Below are positions 33,145 to 34,830 of a DNA stretch of 34,830 nt, piece after piece (position 1 is the first letter of the stretch; each line of letters begins with the position of its first letter). Position numbers and translations under genes: made by a program. Source of the DNA: Craterilacuibacter sinensis (lineage in GTDB: Bacteria > Pseudomonadota > Gammaproteobacteria > Burkholderiales > Chromobacteriaceae). The notes beneath the pieces are model-generated. The model was not told the DNA's origin and searched no databases. It worked only from the letters and a program-made list of their open reading frames with translations. The stretch lies in the NCBI RefSeq assembly GCF_009831765.1, contig NZ_WSSB01000019.1, positions 1 through 34,830 of the forward strand, given 5' to 3'.

Positions 33145-34569
33145 TCAGGCGTATTGCAAGGCCCAGGCTTCGACATCGGCCAGAATGTCCTGTTTGCGGG
33201 CATCGGCACCGGGATGCAGTTCGGCGATTTCGGCCATGCAGCTTTCTATCGTGCGTCCCGGCGGGATGCCTTCATTCAATTTCCTGTGGCACCAGTTGCG
33301 CCAGCCCTGCATTTCCTGGGCTGTGAGCGAGTCGGGATAGTTGCGTGCGCGGTAGCGCAGCAGCAAACGCGCCAGTTGCGGATCGTTAAAGGCGGGTTTC
33401 TCTTGGGCGAGTGCGGCTGCAGGCAGTGTGCGCAAGCGCTCCAGAAGGCGCCGGTCAGCCGGCGAAACAAAACCGCCATATAAAGCCTCATCCACATCCA
33501 GCGCAGGCATCGCTTCGCGCCGGTATACCGCCTTCCACAGGCTATCCAGTGCGGGCAGGGCTCGTGCTTTATCGGCATGCAAAAGCGCAAGGTCAATGGA
33601 AATGCCCAGCTCTTCTGCCCGCGCTTTTGTGAGCACGCGCAAGTCTTTGCAGACAAAGGGCGACTTGTTGATATGGATGGTCTTGAGCGCCAGTCGTTGC
33701 AAGCCGGCGTTTTCCAGTTCTTCGCGGGTGGCAAACAGGCGCTGGCGGATCGCATCGGCACTGAGGCCGATCAGCTCTTCGGGGTCATGCGCCAGATCCC
33801 AGACGATGACTTCATTCTTATTGGTCGGGTGCTCGGCCAGCGGCCAGACGATGGCCAGATTGCCGCGTGCCGCACCATACATCCCGGATATGTGGATAAG
33901 GGGTGCCGGGGCGTGCAGGCTGATCTGGTGACGCACATTATCCTTTTTGCGCAGCGCCAGACAGAAGTCGAATAAGCGCGGCTGGTGTTGGCGGAACAGG
34001 CGCGCCAGTGCCAGCGTCGCGCGTACATCGGACAAGGCGTCGTGCGCCGTTTCGTGTGCCAGGTCATTGGCAGCCGTCAGTTTTTCCAGCTTGAAGCTGG
34101 GCAGGTCATCCTCGCCTAGTGGCCAGTTGATCCCCTGCGGGCGCAAGGCATGCAGAGTGCGCGCCACATCCAGAATGTCCCAGCGGCCGCATTCGTTTTG
34201 CCATTCGCGCCCGTAAGGGTCCATCAGATTGCGCCAGAACAGGAAACGGGTGACCTCATCATCGAAGCGGATCGAGTTGTAACCGACGCCGATGGTGCCG
34301 GGGCGGGAGAACTCGCGCAGGATGACGGCGGCGAACTCGTTTTCGGCGACCCCATGTTCCAGGCAGTATTGCGGCGTGATGCCGGTAATCAGGCAGGCAG
34401 TGGGGGAGGGGATAAAGTCGGGACCGGGCCGGCAGTACAGCATCACCGGCTCCTCGATTTCGTTTAGCTCGCTATCGGTGCGGATGCCGGCAAACTGGGC
34501 CGGCCTGTCCTGGCGCGCAATGGCACCAAAGGTTTCATAGTCGTGCCAGAAGAAGGTATGGGTATGCAT
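33145..34569 (-). CDS. sbcB: Exodeoxyribonuclease I
   Basis: 474 aa, one residue shorter than E. coli ExoI. It digests single-stranded DNA 3' to 5' and takes part in recombination and mismatch repair. The DEDDh nuclease starts with HDYETFG (D10, E12) and continues with [34 protein letters not shown] and [14 protein letters not shown] (His-Asp of ExoIII). The SH3-like and helical C-terminal parts that contact the SSB tail follow. It is the first gene of the minus-strand run to emrB. Confidence 0.97.
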   Translation of the reverse strand: MHTHTFFWHDYETFGAIARQDRPAQFAGIRTDSELNEIEEPVMLYCRPGPDFIPSPTACLITGITPQYCLEHGVAENEFAAVILREFSRPGTIGVGYNSIRFDDEVTRFLFWRNLMDPYGREWQNECGRWDILDVARTLHALRPQGINWPLGEDDLPSFKLEKLTAANDLAHETAHDALSDVRATLALARLFRQHQPRLFDFCLALRKKDNVRHQISLHAPAPLIHISGMYGAARGNLAIVWPLAEHPTNKNEVIVWDLAHDPEELIGLSADAIRQRLFATREELENAGLQRLALKTIHINKSPFVCKDLRVLTKARAEELGISIDLALLHADKARALPALDSLWKAVYRREAMPALDVDEALYGGFVSPADRRLLERLRTLPAAALAQEKPAFNDPQLARLLLRYRARNYPDSLTAQEMQGWRNWCHRKLNEGIPPGRTIESCMAEIAELHPGADARKQDILADVEAWALQYA

Positions 34570-34770
34570 GCAGTGGCTAGCTTGAGCTTGAAGACCAGCG
34601 ATTGTCGCACTGCTTGGTGTTTGCCGCTATCCGTCAGGCAGGCGCAAAAAGATAAACCTTCATTTTTATTGCGAATGATGGTTTATGGTTTTTTTGTTTT
34701 AAATCAAATGGATGGTTTTTGATTTGGGTGGTTGGCTGCGGGTGTTTATGTTTTATGGCGTGATTAGTGG
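34570..34770. promoter_or_regulatory. AT-rich upstream region at right edge
   Basis: No gene. It holds the sbcB promoter on one strand and, towards the right, an A/T-rich tract (about 34650-34765) with T-runs directly upstream of the strong promoter, as expected for UP elements. Confidence 0.4.
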
Positions 34771-34799
34771 TTGACGCACCTGTCCGAAGTCCGTATATT
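34771..34799 (+). promoter_or_regulatory. Strong sigma-70 promoter reading out of the window (rRNA-operon-like)
   Basis: TTGACG (34771-34776), a 17-nt spacer and TATATT (34794-34799), followed by the GC-rich discriminator TCGCCTCC. The near-consensus boxes, the upstream A/T tract and the discriminator are typical of stable-RNA promoters, so an rrn operon probably begins just past the window. Confidence 0.6.
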
Positions 34800-34830
34800 T
34801 CGCCTCCTCAGCTGACGACGCAAACGAAAC

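Noticed and set aside
1-34830. CRISPR array, tRNA genes or rRNA genes inside the window
   Set aside because: No regularly spaced repeats, cloverleaf-like stretches or rRNA sequence were noticed; an rRNA operon is only predicted beyond the right edge.

Overview
The window looks like chromosomal DNA of a Gram-negative betaproteobacterium. GC-rich housekeeping genes (uvrA, ssb, mnmA, bfr, miaA, sbcB, an EmrAB-type pump) suggest the Neisseriales/Chromobacteriaceae. That placement is inferred from gene content and protein flavour only; no marker gene in the window fixes it.

Layout. (1) 1-2153: a terminator, a structured leader and an EAL-CBS-GGDEF cyclic-di-GMP protein. (2) About 2154-14600: an inserted island of roughly 12.4 kb, visibly richer in A/T, lying between the end of the EAL-GGDEF gene and the end of the convergent ssb gene. 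Its right end holds a compact four-gene operon: three large tyrosine recombinases of unequal size (425, 515 and 682 aa) and a small coiled-coil protein. This resembles the gamma-mobile-trio (GmtX/GmtY/GmtZ) class of armament-carrying elements, and more distantly the Tn554 TnpA/B/C set. Its left part carries a Type II-like restriction-modification cargo: an HNH nuclease facing a tandem-duplicated 850-aa DNA methyltransferase, with a small ribbon-helix-helix regulator translationally coupled to the methyltransferase. Around and between these lie remnants of at least four insertion sequences (two IS3-type, one IS66-type, one IS4-type), an XRE regulator with two palindromic operators, and the last 38 codons of a YgjP-type metallopeptidase. 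(3) 14616-20016: ssb, a YajR-type MFS transporter, uvrA and a VOC-family protein. (4) 20073-23956: mnmA with a coupled secreted hypothetical protein, rfbD, nudJ, and the bfd/bfr iron-storage pair. (5) 24014-27371: a DUF945/YdgA-type protein, an acyl desaturase and a RidA-family protein. (6) 27425-34569: a closely packed minus-strand run of sbcB, miaA, emrR (MarR), an outer-membrane factor, emrA and emrB. These last four make a complete tripartite efflux pump with its own regulator. (7) The right edge holds a near-consensus sigma-70 promoter reading out of the window, of the kind that drives rRNA operons.

How it works together. The recombinase operon is driven from a promoter next to the right end of the island and presumably moves it. 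The R-M genes are probably the payload (defence and self-maintenance), and the RHH protein probably represses its own promoter, setting the methyltransferase level. The remainder is ordinary chromosomal backbone. The most interesting material is the island: its recombinase set, its repeat-rich ends and the unusual architecture and regulation of the R-M cargo.
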